Notes under the pieces: generated by a model
Seen by the model: the letters and a program-made list of their open reading frames with translations, nothing else
What the model was told of the DNA's origin: nothing
The model's database searches: none
From: Paenibacillus hexagrammi
Lineage (GTDB): Bacteria; Bacillota; Bacilli; Paenibacillales; NBRC-103111
Assembly (NCBI RefSeq): GCF_021513275.1
Contig: NZ_CP090978.1
Span: 6,009,001 to 6,073,000, forward strand
DNA length: 64,000 nucleotides
Direction: 5' to 3'
Shown: in pieces, positions 19,901 to 27,003 of the stretch
How the letters are laid out: every line of letters begins with the position of its first letter
Numbering within the stretch: position 1 is the stretch's first letter
Position numbers and translations under genes: made by a program

Positions 19901-20893
19901 GATATTGTTAGCAATACTCTGCCCATCGATGGCAATATCCGCATACGTATATTTGGTTACGGTAGTTCCTGCGTAATAATCACTTTTGAGGCTCAACTTA
20001 ACCGTTAGATTTGTATTTTCAAAAGTAGGAACTGTAATCAAATCTTGATAAACCGGAGTAGCGGAAGTTTGCGCGATTTGTCCATTAAATGCGAACGGCC
20101 CGCCGTTATCGTACCAAATTTTCTTAGTTACCGAATACTTATTCGTATCATTGCTTGCTACGAATGTAATTTGGTTATCCCCGGGAGTAAAGCAAAAATT
20201 CGTAGTTGAAGAGCAGGTTGCATTCGTTTTGGTTTTATCGTCACCCGTAAAATAAACATTGCCATCGCTGCTAATAAAGCCGTCCTTGGCGATCGTATCA
20301 CCCAGCATTGTCCCTTCTACTTGGGTAGCATTTGGCGCCTTGGCACTAATTTGAATGCCCGTGCTGCCGGCTTTAAGTGCTGTACGATCGGTAGGATACA
20401 TGGTGTTATCCGACCAGTTCGCCGTATTCACTGTGAAGCCCGACAAGTTCGTAGTAGGGGCATAGTAAATCCAGCCTGGTGCTGAAGAGTATGTATCTGT
20501 ATCTCCCAGCATAACAACAATTTTATTCAGGCCCTCTTCCAAGTTCACATTATTAAAAAATACTTGATTGGCGGAAGCCTTCTGCGCCTTGTTATTCTTC
20601 TCTGTCTTGATGCTTCCTGAGTTCAGGTTGGTTACCACGTAGTATAAAGAATTGATTTGTGTTTCTGTTACACCGGTAATATCCACGTAGAGTGCAAATG
20701 GTAAAGTTGTGACTCGAGTTACACTTGCATCATCCAGTGGTAGCTCGGATGCTGTCCCTGCATTACTCGTTTGGGTATACAGATTGGAAATGGTCAGCGT
20801 GGCAGAGGCGTAAGCCGTCATCGTAGGCAAGAGGCTAATCAATAAAGTCAATATGATCGTAAGACTTGCCCATTTGGTCTGCAATCGTTTCAA
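16937..20893 (-). CDS. Large secreted SLH-domain surface protein
   Basis: About 1318 residues: a signal peptide (hydrophobic stretch near 10-30, ending YASA), a long beta-type region rich in Thr, Ser and Asn, and three SLH motifs in the last ~190 residues (ITRGEFAEMLVK, ITRQDAAIMIAR, LTRAQGSVIAYR). I place the start at TTG 20893, which follows AAGGAGG by 10 bases; the in-frame ATG at 20917 would put the ribosome site inside the gene. Likely wall-anchored; no enzymatic motif is recognised. Two close cysteine pairs (around CSSTTNFC and CGLSTSEPC) are unusual for such proteins and could form small disulfide loops. It sits between the S-layer array and tagO and has its own terminator. Confidence 0.9.
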   Translation of the reverse strand: MKRLQTKWASLTIILTLLISLLPTMTAYASATLTISNLYTQTSNAGTASELPLDDASVTRVTTLPFALYVDITGVTETQINSLYYVVTNLNSGSIKTEKNNKAQKASANQVFFNNVNLEEGLNKIVVMLGDTDTYSSAPGWIYYAPTTNLSGFTVNTANWSDNTMYPTDRTALKAGSTGIQISAKAPNATQVEGTMLGDTIAKDGFISSDGNVYFTGDDKTKTNATCSSTTNFCFTPGDNQITFVASNDTNKYSVTKKIWYDNGGPFAFNGQIAQTSATPVYQDLITVPTFENTNLTVKLSLKSDYYAGTTVTKYTYADIAIDGQSIANNILFSASDASAVVTNGSTTATLNKNSSLTKSGEYAVSDLTLDTNIAGLTLAANPQNLTVTFKDNTGTLPDVSTTYNFKYVDATKPYINYTALKSNSGVESQLSLSDTNEISELPAQLVVYANKNTATLRVDVDGSAYTSDSATATINAFNARTPDSDSTADVNKFTITLQGLADGAKNVRLTPFDSGGSAYNAAITDYTINISNAPYITVSNISNNMTIKNITSLQCGLSTSEPCISGRAINFYKDGAGNKIEVYINEKSFTLDSNTADAIFDDNNQFKIPLNASTFGALPSGFVEGLNTLKFRVYLGGSFITQQTYNIYYFTTEAPEFTSIKPVETGTTGATQYVPASTAGTYTTTERTVSFKGVFSSLTSSGDPTMKSLSIYVHTKDANGNALVLHQTVNSSGVISDQDPSSTLALSTGTSFVAGVVASSTPQSFTTGAFKLLENSDVVFEFRITNNSNITATKSITITRANVPYTIVQPILITNSSGDMQANINKNYFTVKINAENADSVVIGKDTATKTTVSDSTGDYDQYVYTVKNLKAGANTIKFTVTRGSNKSSGTFILYNANTDVQGAGYMTDMSTKLKAFNGKIQLNFPSNTKLMRNKPDSNNNQYITNDRQVLFGLADSTDGRLDKTTYTTNSYYKSLITQKITENTFGPASELYYLDAGFIPDATSTTTTTADLLAGLTGAGMDPYDASKSGRAYFTRNYDELVVPTNPGTLTLAFNSALRMDAGKYVTVFFYDIYPNYYSQTDRGWKNLGGVVDTSKNTITVPFQKFGYYQVMYMDKSFDDITGHAYARNELETLYSKGVMKASTTYSFIPDNAITRGEFAEMLVKMFKIPLDYEGDSTFSDVLKMDYGLYEYKYIETAARAGIIRGQASNRFNPSGSITRQDAAIMIARAGNLKLGTDPAKSLTSLSKSFTDGADIDYYARTAVEAIVKAGYIEGIANTVANGTKATYRFDPTELLTRAQGSVIAYRVMKKSKMVP

Positions 20894-20994
20894 AACTAGC
20901 TCCTCCTTATGCATCATTCATTTTGGCTATTTAAAAGCTGATAGTGCTAGAACCCTCAATAACCGACAAAACCTCCTAAAATATTGTAAGATTC

Positions 20995-21022
20995 TACATA
21001 ATTAGACGCACGAATGCGTCAA
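20995..21022 (-). promoter_or_regulatory. Putative sigma-A promoter with inverted repeat in spacer
   Basis: On the minus strand TTGACG (21017-21022) and TATGTA (20995-21000) are 16 bp apart. A perfect inverted repeat GACGCA-TTCG-TGCGTC (21005-21020) overlaps the -35 and spacer, where a repressor could bind. It lies ~110 bp upstream of the large SLH protein gene. Confidence 0.5.
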
Positions 21023-21093
21023 AAGTTGTTGTACCTTTGTTATCGGTAAAACGGAGTGAAATGTTTAGAGATTGCATGGATTTGATGAAAAAC

Positions 21094-21122
21094 AAAAAAA
21101 CCCAATCCAGTATGGATTAGGT
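21094..21122 (-). terminator. Intrinsic terminator after tagO
   Basis: CCTAATCC-ATACT-GGATTGGG on the minus strand is followed by seven T's, 24 bases after the tagO stop codon. Confidence 0.9.
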
Positions 21123-21145
21123 TCACGAATACTCTATTCCGTTCA

Positions 21146-22255
21146 TTACTTGCCGACTCGATCCGTCTGCACTTGCCTGCGTACAAGTCTCTGCAAGAAA
21201 CTGAGTACCGGCCTGCGGCTCTTGCTAATGATACCGATAGCCTCCGCTCCGACGAGCATAAGCATGAACAGCGCTACGATCACTACAACAAGACCCCACA
21301 TAAACTGCTGGGAAATAAAGACTGAGCATACTACCGCGCATCCGCCAAATGTAAGTGAAATGCCGTAAATAATCAACACGCTTGTGCGGTGGCTAAATCC
21401 CAGCTGCAGCAAGCAGTGATGCAAATGACTCTTATCTGGAGCCGAGATAGGCAGCTTATTCACATATCTGCGCATAATCGCAAAGAAAGTATCGGAAAGC
21501 GGAACTCCGAGAATCATAATCGGTAAAAGCAAGGAAACAACGGCAGCCTGCTTGAAACCAAGGATCGACAGTGTCGCAAGTGCAAAGCCCAAGAATAGAG
21601 CACCGGAATCTCCCATGAAAATTTTGGCCGGATGGAAGTTGTAGAACATAAATCCTACAATACTACCCAGCAAAATGATACTTAATAAAACAACTGTAGC
21701 ATTCGGCATCATGATGGCCAGTACGAGAATCGTAAGGGTAGCAATACCGGACACACCCGCGGACAATCCATCAAGCCCGTCGATCAAGTTAATGGCGTTG
21801 GAAACGCCGACGATCCATAATATCGTAATTGGAATACTTAGCCAGCCCACAGGCAGGTTCGTCGTTCCGAAAGGAATGTTAACCAAATCAATTTTCAAGC
21901 CAAAGCTGACAACGATACAAGCAGCAATAACTTGTCCGAGTAATTTCCATTTCGGTGAAAGCTGGAATCGGTCATCCAAAGCCCCTGTAATGACAATTAC
22001 AGCGCCTCCGATCAACAAGCTGAGCGCAGCACTGTAATCAAAAACTTCAAGTGCCGGAGAAATAACGAAGTACGCACCTACGAAAGCGAGGAATATAGCC
22101 AATCCTCCCAGACGCGGCATGATTCGCGTATGTACCTTACGGTGGTTAGGGGCATCAACAGCTCCAACCCAGAAGGCAAATTTTTTGACCAGGGGTGTCA
22201 GCAGCAGCGCTAGCAAGCACGAAGCGATAAACCCAATCGCGTATAATCCATACAT
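21146..22255 (-). CDS. tagO: UDP-GlcNAc:undecaprenyl-phosphate GlcNAc-1-P transferase (TagO/WecA family)
   Basis: Polytopic membrane enzyme (about ten hydrophobic segments) that starts wall polymer synthesis by moving GlcNAc-1-phosphate onto undecaprenyl phosphate. Family motifs are visible: GALDDRFQL (the Asp-Asp loop), NAINLIDGLDGLSAG and FMGDSGALFLGF. About 369 residues, the usual length. ATG 22255 is chosen because the hydrophobic N-terminus begins there; AGGAG is 14 bases upstream, rather far. It is the last gene of the DUF5693-csaB-tagA-tagO group. In Paenibacillus alvei, TagO begins the polymer that holds SLH proteins, which fits the S-layer genes next door. Confidence 0.93.
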   Translation of the reverse strand: MYGLYAIGFIASCLLALLLTPLVKKFAFWVGAVDAPNHRKVHTRIMPRLGGLAIFLAFVGAYFVISPALEVFDYSAALSLLIGGAVIVITGALDDRFQLSPKWKLLGQVIAACIVVSFGLKIDLVNIPFGTTNLPVGWLSIPITILWIVGVSNAINLIDGLDGLSAGVSGIATLTILVLAIMMPNATVVLLSIILLGSIVGFMFYNFHPAKIFMGDSGALFLGFALATLSILGFKQAAVVSLLLPIMILGVPLSDTFFAIMRRYVNKLPISAPDKSHLHHCLLQLGFSHRTSVLIIYGISLTFGGCAVVCSVFISQQFMWGLVVVIVALFMLMLVGAEAIGIISKSRRPVLSFLQRLVRRQVQTDRVGK

Positions 22256-22387
22256 GTTTTTCTTCACAGCTCCTCTTGTCTTGGGTGGCAGATGTCCGCC
22301 GAAATGAATTATACTCCCAATTGTCCACAAATACCACTGCTAATTTTGTCTGAATTCCCCGTTTTCAGGTTATTTTCAGAAATATTT

Positions 22388-23182
22388 TCATGGTTTTGTG
22401 ACTTTCTCTTTCTCGCGGATGACTTTCACTGCGAATTTCGGGAGAATAAGCATCCTCTTGTAGCGCCATGGCTCCTGAAGAAGACGGTAAAACCACTCCA
22501 AGCGAAGTTTTTGAAAAAGGATTGGTGCTCTTTTCAGTTTACCCGAAAGTACGTCGAAACTTCCGCCGACGCCCATCATGACGGGAATTTCCAGACGGTT
22601 TTTGTATTTGGCAATCCATGGTTCCTGGTTCGCAGCCGAACGGCCCACAAACAGTAAATCAGGGGCTGCCTGTTCAATCTCACGAAGCACCTCTTCATCC
22701 TGCTGATTGTTGAAGTACCCGTCCCGAACGCCGACAAGCTGAATACCCGGATATAAGGCGCGCAGACGATCGGCTGCTGCCTCGATTACTTCACGGGATG
22801 CCCCGAGCAGGTAAACCTTCCAACCCTTTGGTTCACCGACTTTCATCAGCTGATGCAGCAGGTCGTATCCTGCTACCCGCTCCGCTACGTGCTCTCCCAC
22901 ATATCCAGCCGCCCAGACGACACCGGCGCCGTCAGGAACAATAAGCTCGGCCTGCTTCATCATGCTCATATAAGCAGGGTCCTCTAGAGCCGCCATCACC
23001 ATGATCGGATTGGCCGTAATAATTTGATGGGGGATTTTTTGTTCAATGGCTTGCGTCAAATACGCAACGGTCTGCTTCATATCCATCTTGGAGATCGGAA
23101 CTCCGTAGATTCGGATCTTCGGAATAGCCGCAAGCCCAGATTCGGATACGCTCTTTGCCGCTTTCGATGACTGTGTACTCAT
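22388..23182 (-). CDS. tagA: WecG/TagA/CpsF-family glycosyltransferase (N-acetylmannosaminyltransferase)
   Basis: GT26-family enzyme, 264 residues. It adds ManNAc to lipid-linked GlcNAc in teichoic acid and secondary-polymer pathways. Visible features are the IPKIRIYGVPIS start of the fold, TANPIMVMAALEDP, the PDGAGVVWA segment containing the catalytic-region Asp, LLGASREV, and the C-terminal RLEWFYRLLQEP membrane-association helix typical of the family. It follows csaB by 69 bp and precedes tagO by 132 bp. Together these make the disaccharide that CsaB pyruvylates. Confidence 0.93.
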   Translation of the reverse strand: MSTQSSKAAKSVSESGLAAIPKIRIYGVPISKMDMKQTVAYLTQAIEQKIPHQIITANPIMVMAALEDPAYMSMMKQAELIVPDGAGVVWAAGYVGEHVAERVAGYDLLHQLMKVGEPKGWKVYLLGASREVIEAAADRLRALYPGIQLVGVRDGYFNNQQDEEVLREIEQAAPDLLFVGRSAANQEPWIAKYKNRLEIPVMMGVGGSFDVLSGKLKRAPILFQKLRLEWFYRLLQEPWRYKRMLILPKFAVKVIREKEKVTKP

Positions 23183-23251
23183 GGAATCTCATCCTTTATG
23201 ACGTAACATTCAATTTCTTGGTTCAAGTATTCGGATTTATTTCACTAACGT

Positions 23252-24766
23252 TTATTTCTGGAAAAAGGTTGCAATCTGCTGCGCAGGGCGCTGCGCCTGC
23301 GCTTTCAGCTCCTCAATGGCGGCGCGCTTCTCCGCCGCCCACTGCTCTCGTCCGTCCAAGAGGCGCAGCGCCTCGGACGCGAATGCGCCGGCATCGAAGC
23401 TTGCGGTCGATGCCGCTGCTTTCATGCCGAGCCGATGGAGGAACTGGTCGATCTTCGGATCGTACGAGATGCCGACCATCGGCACATACTGCGAGGCTGC
23501 ATAGATCAAGGAATGCAGCCTCATCCCGATCAGGAGGTCGCAGCCCGCGACCTCCGCGAGCATGTCCTGCGGATGGACGACGCCGCGCGCCGTCTCCACC
23601 CGCCCCGCGTGATCGCCGCCCAAGCGATCGATCACGTACTGCGAGGCCACCTTGTCCGAAGGGAGGTGGAAGGGCAGGAACCGCAGCCGCACATCCGTGC
23701 GGGCTGCGAGCAGCTGCGCTAAGGACCGCGAGAGAGCCTCCAGCTCCGAGCGGTCCTGGTTCCAGAAGCGGACGGACACGCCGACCGTCCGCACGTGGCT
23801 GCTGGTGCCGGCAGCGGCGCTCAGCTTCGTGTCGCTCGGTCCCAACACGCCTGCCGTTGTCACGACTTCGCTCGTCTTCGCCTCGCTCGGCGCAGATGTG
23901 CCTACCGGTGCTCCACTTGCGATCACGGACCCAGCTTCGCTCAACTCTGACTCGCTTGGCGTCAACACGCCTGCCGTTTCGTCACTCGCTCCCGCTATTC
24001 CAGCCTTGGCTTTACTCGACTTCGCTTCACTCCGCTCTACCGCGTCCGTCTGTGCTTCACTCGCTCCTGAATGTCCTGCCACAACTCCGCTCAGCTTCGA
24101 CTCACTCGACGCTGATGTACCTGCCGTTGTCACACCTGCTTCCGCAGCTATAGCCAAGACATTGCTTGGGCTCGACTCACTCGCCAAAGCCCCCGCATTA
24201 TTCCCCGGCCCTACCCCGCCCAGCGCTTCGCGCAGCGGCAGGCCCATGACCGGGTCGGGCACGACATCGATGCGCTCCCGAGGGAGACGCATCGACGCAA
24301 GCAAGTCCGCGGACTCGTTGTCGCGGACGGACACATACCGGCACCGCTTGAAGGTGCCGCGGATCCAGCCGTCAAACATGCGGCGGTTGACAGGGCCAAT
24401 GCCTTGCGAATAGATGAAAGTAGGCTTACCCATCCACTGCGCCAGCTTTAGGACCGCCAAGTAATATGGAATCGTCTTGGCGCTCGTAGCATCCTGCAAA
24501 AGGCTGCCGCCGCCGCTAATGAGCCCGTCGGCTTGCCTTATCGCCTGCAGCAGCGGCCCCGGTCTCATCCGGTGATACGATTGGACGCCGTACATCTGCG
24601 ATGTTTTTTCCGGATTGGCAGAGAGGACGATCGGCTCAATCTGAACGCCGTGCGCCTCACCTTGCTCCTGCAGAGCGAAAAGGATCGATTGCAGCACAGC
24701 CTCGTCCCCGCTGTTATCAAAGCCGTAATAGCCGGACAATACTATTTTGATACTCGAGGTACCCAA
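23252..24766 (-). CDS. csaB: Polysaccharide pyruvyl transferase CsaB with repetitive insert
   Basis: Adds pyruvate ketals to ManNAc of the secondary wall polymer, making the ligand of SLH domains. Conserved parts are KIVLSGYYGFDNSGDEA at the N-terminus, DGLISGGGSLLQD, and in the C-terminal half QDMLAEVAGCDLLIGMRLHS and MVGISYDPKI. Family members are usually ~360-370 residues; here ~504. The excess is a Ser/Ala/Glu/Thr-rich stretch of ~140 residues (DNA about 23790-24220) between the two Rossmann-like halves. I choose TTG 24766, 9 bases after AAGGAG; the TTG at 24775 abuts that site. The 5' end overlaps the DUF5693 gene by 25 bp. Confidence 0.92.
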   Translation of the reverse strand: MGTSSIKIVLSGYYGFDNSGDEAVLQSILFALQEQGEAHGVQIEPIVLSANPEKTSQMYGVQSYHRMRPGPLLQAIRQADGLISGGGSLLQDATSAKTIPYYLAVLKLAQWMGKPTFIYSQGIGPVNRRMFDGWIRGTFKRCRYVSVRDNESADLLASMRLPRERIDVVPDPVMGLPLREALGGVGPGNNAGALASESSPSNVLAIAAEAGVTTAGTSASSESKLSGVVAGHSGASEAQTDAVERSEAKSSKAKAGIAGASDETAGVLTPSESELSEAGSVIASGAPVGTSAPSEAKTSEVVTTAGVLGPSDTKLSAAAGTSSHVRTVGVSVRFWNQDRSELEALSRSLAQLLAARTDVRLRFLPFHLPSDKVASQYVIDRLGGDHAGRVETARGVVHPQDMLAEVAGCDLLIGMRLHSLIYAASQYVPMVGISYDPKIDQFLHRLGMKAAASTASFDAGAFASEALRLLDGREQWAAEKRAAIEELKAQAQRPAQQIATFFQK

Positions 24767-26796
24767 CGCTTCCAACTCCTTGCGACAATTTCCCAGACGA
24801 TAATGAAAGCTAGACCGATTAGCGCACCGAAGCCCAGACCGTATGAAATTCGGATCAAGGAGATATGCAGCGGCGTATGCAGATGAGCAAACGTATCGAC
24901 AATGGACAACTGGCCGATAACACCGATAAAGATCAGATACACAGCATGTCTATATCGAACGGACAAGTACGCTCCCAGCAAGAAGATCGGGTGAGCAACC
25001 AAGAATTCTTTCGTACGCGGTCTTACGCCCAGCGTGTTTTCCAAGAAAGAGCGGAACAGCTTTTCGAAAGCCGAAGCTTGACCTTCATTTCCTGTTCGTG
25101 TGAGGTAGTAATAGACTGCCCCCAAAGCAACAACTGCAACGACAATACCAAGGACATTAATATACGAAGATAGGATTTTACGAACGGCCGCAAACTTCTC
25201 AGCATATGTGCTCTCCACACTGAAAAACAGCAGGTACAGTCCGGCGATTCCAATAGGAAGCAGATGCAGCGCACTAACGCCGCGGAACTGCTGAAGCACA
25301 AGCTCATAGGTAATATGGTTCAGCAAGGCAACCTCGTAGGCGACGCCAATGAGTGAAATCGCTGAAGTTTTGATGAGCTGCCAGAAGCCATAGGCTAACC
25401 CGGATTTCCACTGGGCGGCGCGTCCTGAGCGAACCGAGCGAATTGCAAGCATAACCGCCACGCTCGGCGCACATATGGCATCCGCCAGGGCAAGCCCTTG
25501 CGCATACAATGTCGCAGATAACGTATGCAGCGCTACGGCACCCAGAATGCCGAGAATAAACAGAATCAAAGCGGCTTCCGGTACAAAAAACGAAATCGTG
25601 AGCGCAATCAAGCTAACTCCGCCAATCAGCATAAGAGCACTAGCTACAGGCTGCAACGCCGAGGTCTGAACCCGGAAGGCTTTCGCTTGGCCAACCGTGA
25701 AGCCGACCTTCTCAATGCGCGGGATCGCGCCATCCGGCCCCTGTAAAGCTTCATAATACGCGGATAGCGGATCCACTAGGACTGCTTTATCCGTATTTTT
25801 CACCGGTTTAGCGTTCAAAAACACCATGCGAATGTTGCGGTCTTTGACAGCAAGAACAAATCGGTCGGCAACTCCCTGAATTCGCTCCGCACGCTCCGCT
25901 TTACTGACGAGCTCCGTCAGCTTCTCTCCGTCTTTTTCCGTAAAGGAATGCAATCGCACTACATCGTAATTGGTTTGCTTCGCTAACGTGCTGAACCCCG
26001 CCTGCGGTTCCTTCAGCATTTCGATCGCGGCCAGACCGATTCCGTTCTTATGCAGAAGGTCCGCCATTTTATTTAATTTCACTTCCGTATTCTCTTCGCT
26101 ATATCCAGGAACCTCATTGCCGTCAACGATCATACGGCGCACTCCCAGGTCATACAGCGATTTTAACAGCTTGTCCATCTCATTCGTGACAAAAGGTCTC
26201 CGGTTGGATAGACGCACAACGATCTGGAAGCCCTGGTCCTTAAGCATTTTCAACGTCATCGGATCCGGGTCCATCGATTGAATGGCCGCTTCGTCCGAGT
26301 TCATTTCAATGATCAAGCCATTCTTGTTTTTGAAACTCCACGGTCTTGTCGCGACCTTCAGGTCACTGAACGTTTTTTGAATCAACGGCTCTAGGACCTG
26401 CTGTGTCGCACTGTCTGCGAACAAGACGTAGGTAAAGTTTTCATTGGGATTGCCGTAGTTTTGCATCATCATCATAGCATCCCGAGAATTGTAATACTCG
26501 ATTCTGCGGCTTTCCCTCAGCTCAGACAGCGTTGATTCATACACTGCCATTGAGGTAATGCCGGCTTCCTTCATTCGCTTCAAATGCTCCGCAAGGAAAT
26601 CCTGCGGGTTCGTCTGAATATCGGCGATATCCAGGAGATCGCGGTAATCAAAGACAAACTCCACCTGGTTCGCTGAGGTCTCCGTGTGCTGCCTGGCCAA
26701 GGCTAATGGCAATGAGCCGAGCATGCCGATAATCACTAACCACCATAAAACTTTTCGAAAAGGCTTATTCCAAAATAGGTACCGCTGTAACAACAC
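24742..26796 (-). CDS. DUF5693-family membrane protein
   Basis: About 684 residues. One N-terminal membrane segment (WWLVIIGMLGSLPLAL), an extracytoplasmic part of ~350 residues, then about eight membrane segments in the C-terminal half. This architecture matches DUF5693, commonly found beside csaB in Paenibacillus; no reaction is known to me. GTG 26796 is preferred because AGGAG is 5 bases upstream; the GTG at 26802 overlaps that site. Overlap with csaB suggests translational coupling and a role in wall polymer assembly or export, which is inference from position only. Confidence 0.85.
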   Translation of the reverse strand: MLLQRYLFWNKPFRKVLWWLVIIGMLGSLPLALARQHTETSANQVEFVFDYRDLLDIADIQTNPQDFLAEHLKRMKEAGITSMAVYESTLSELRESRRIEYYNSRDAMMMMQNYGNPNENFTYVLFADSATQQVLEPLIQKTFSDLKVATRPWSFKNKNGLIIEMNSDEAAIQSMDPDPMTLKMLKDQGFQIVVRLSNRRPFVTNEMDKLLKSLYDLGVRRMIVDGNEVPGYSEENTEVKLNKMADLLHKNGIGLAAIEMLKEPQAGFSTLAKQTNYDVVRLHSFTEKDGEKLTELVSKAERAERIQGVADRFVLAVKDRNIRMVFLNAKPVKNTDKAVLVDPLSAYYEALQGPDGAIPRIEKVGFTVGQAKAFRVQTSALQPVASALMLIGGVSLIALTISFFVPEAALILFILGILGAVALHTLSATLYAQGLALADAICAPSVAVMLAIRSVRSGRAAQWKSGLAYGFWQLIKTSAISLIGVAYEVALLNHITYELVLQQFRGVSALHLLPIGIAGLYLLFFSVESTYAEKFAAVRKILSSYINVLGIVVAVVALGAVYYYLTRTGNEGQASAFEKLFRSFLENTLGVRPRTKEFLVAHPIFLLGAYLSVRYRHAVYLIFIGVIGQLSIVDTFAHLHTPLHISLIRISYGLGFGALIGLAFIIVWEIVARSWKRWVPRVSK

Positions 26797-26854
26797 GTTC
26801 ACTCCTGTCTGGGGGGCGAGTAATGGAAGAATCCAAACTTACTTATACGGTCGA

Positions 26855-26969
26855 AAACCTCTCCAGTTCCCTAGTACCAACGAGAGATCCCTCTAATGAC
26901 TGTTTGTGGAACACACTTCCACTTATTCATTAGACGATATATCCCCGGCATTAGTTTCTGAAGAGGTTT
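26855..26969 (-). other. Candidate structured leader RNA upstream of the DUF5693-csaB operon
   Basis: The spacer between pgcA and the DUF5693 gene holds nested complementary segments. A 12-bp closing helix (26855-26866 with 26958-26969, one G-U pair) encloses an 8-bp perfect helix TCTAATGA/TCATTAGA (26892-26899 with 26927-26934), which encloses GTGGAA/TTCCAC (26906-26911 with 26917-26922). It ends ~59 bases before the GTG start. No T-tract follows, so it is not an ordinary terminator. I match it to no riboswitch family I know. Confidence 0.45.
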
Positions 26970-27003
26970 GCTGCTTTCTATAAAACTTAAATAGTTCTTT
27001 CTA

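Noticed and set aside
23155..24413. Plus-strand open frames of 332 and 253 codons over csaB and its insert
   Set aside because: GC-rich low-complexity DNA keeps the opposite strand open; composition is Arg/Ser/Pro-rich and no domain is recognisable.
26855..26969. T-box, cyclic-di-GMP or cyclic-di-AMP riboswitch
   Set aside because: I could not find their conserved core sequences; only the pairing is supported.
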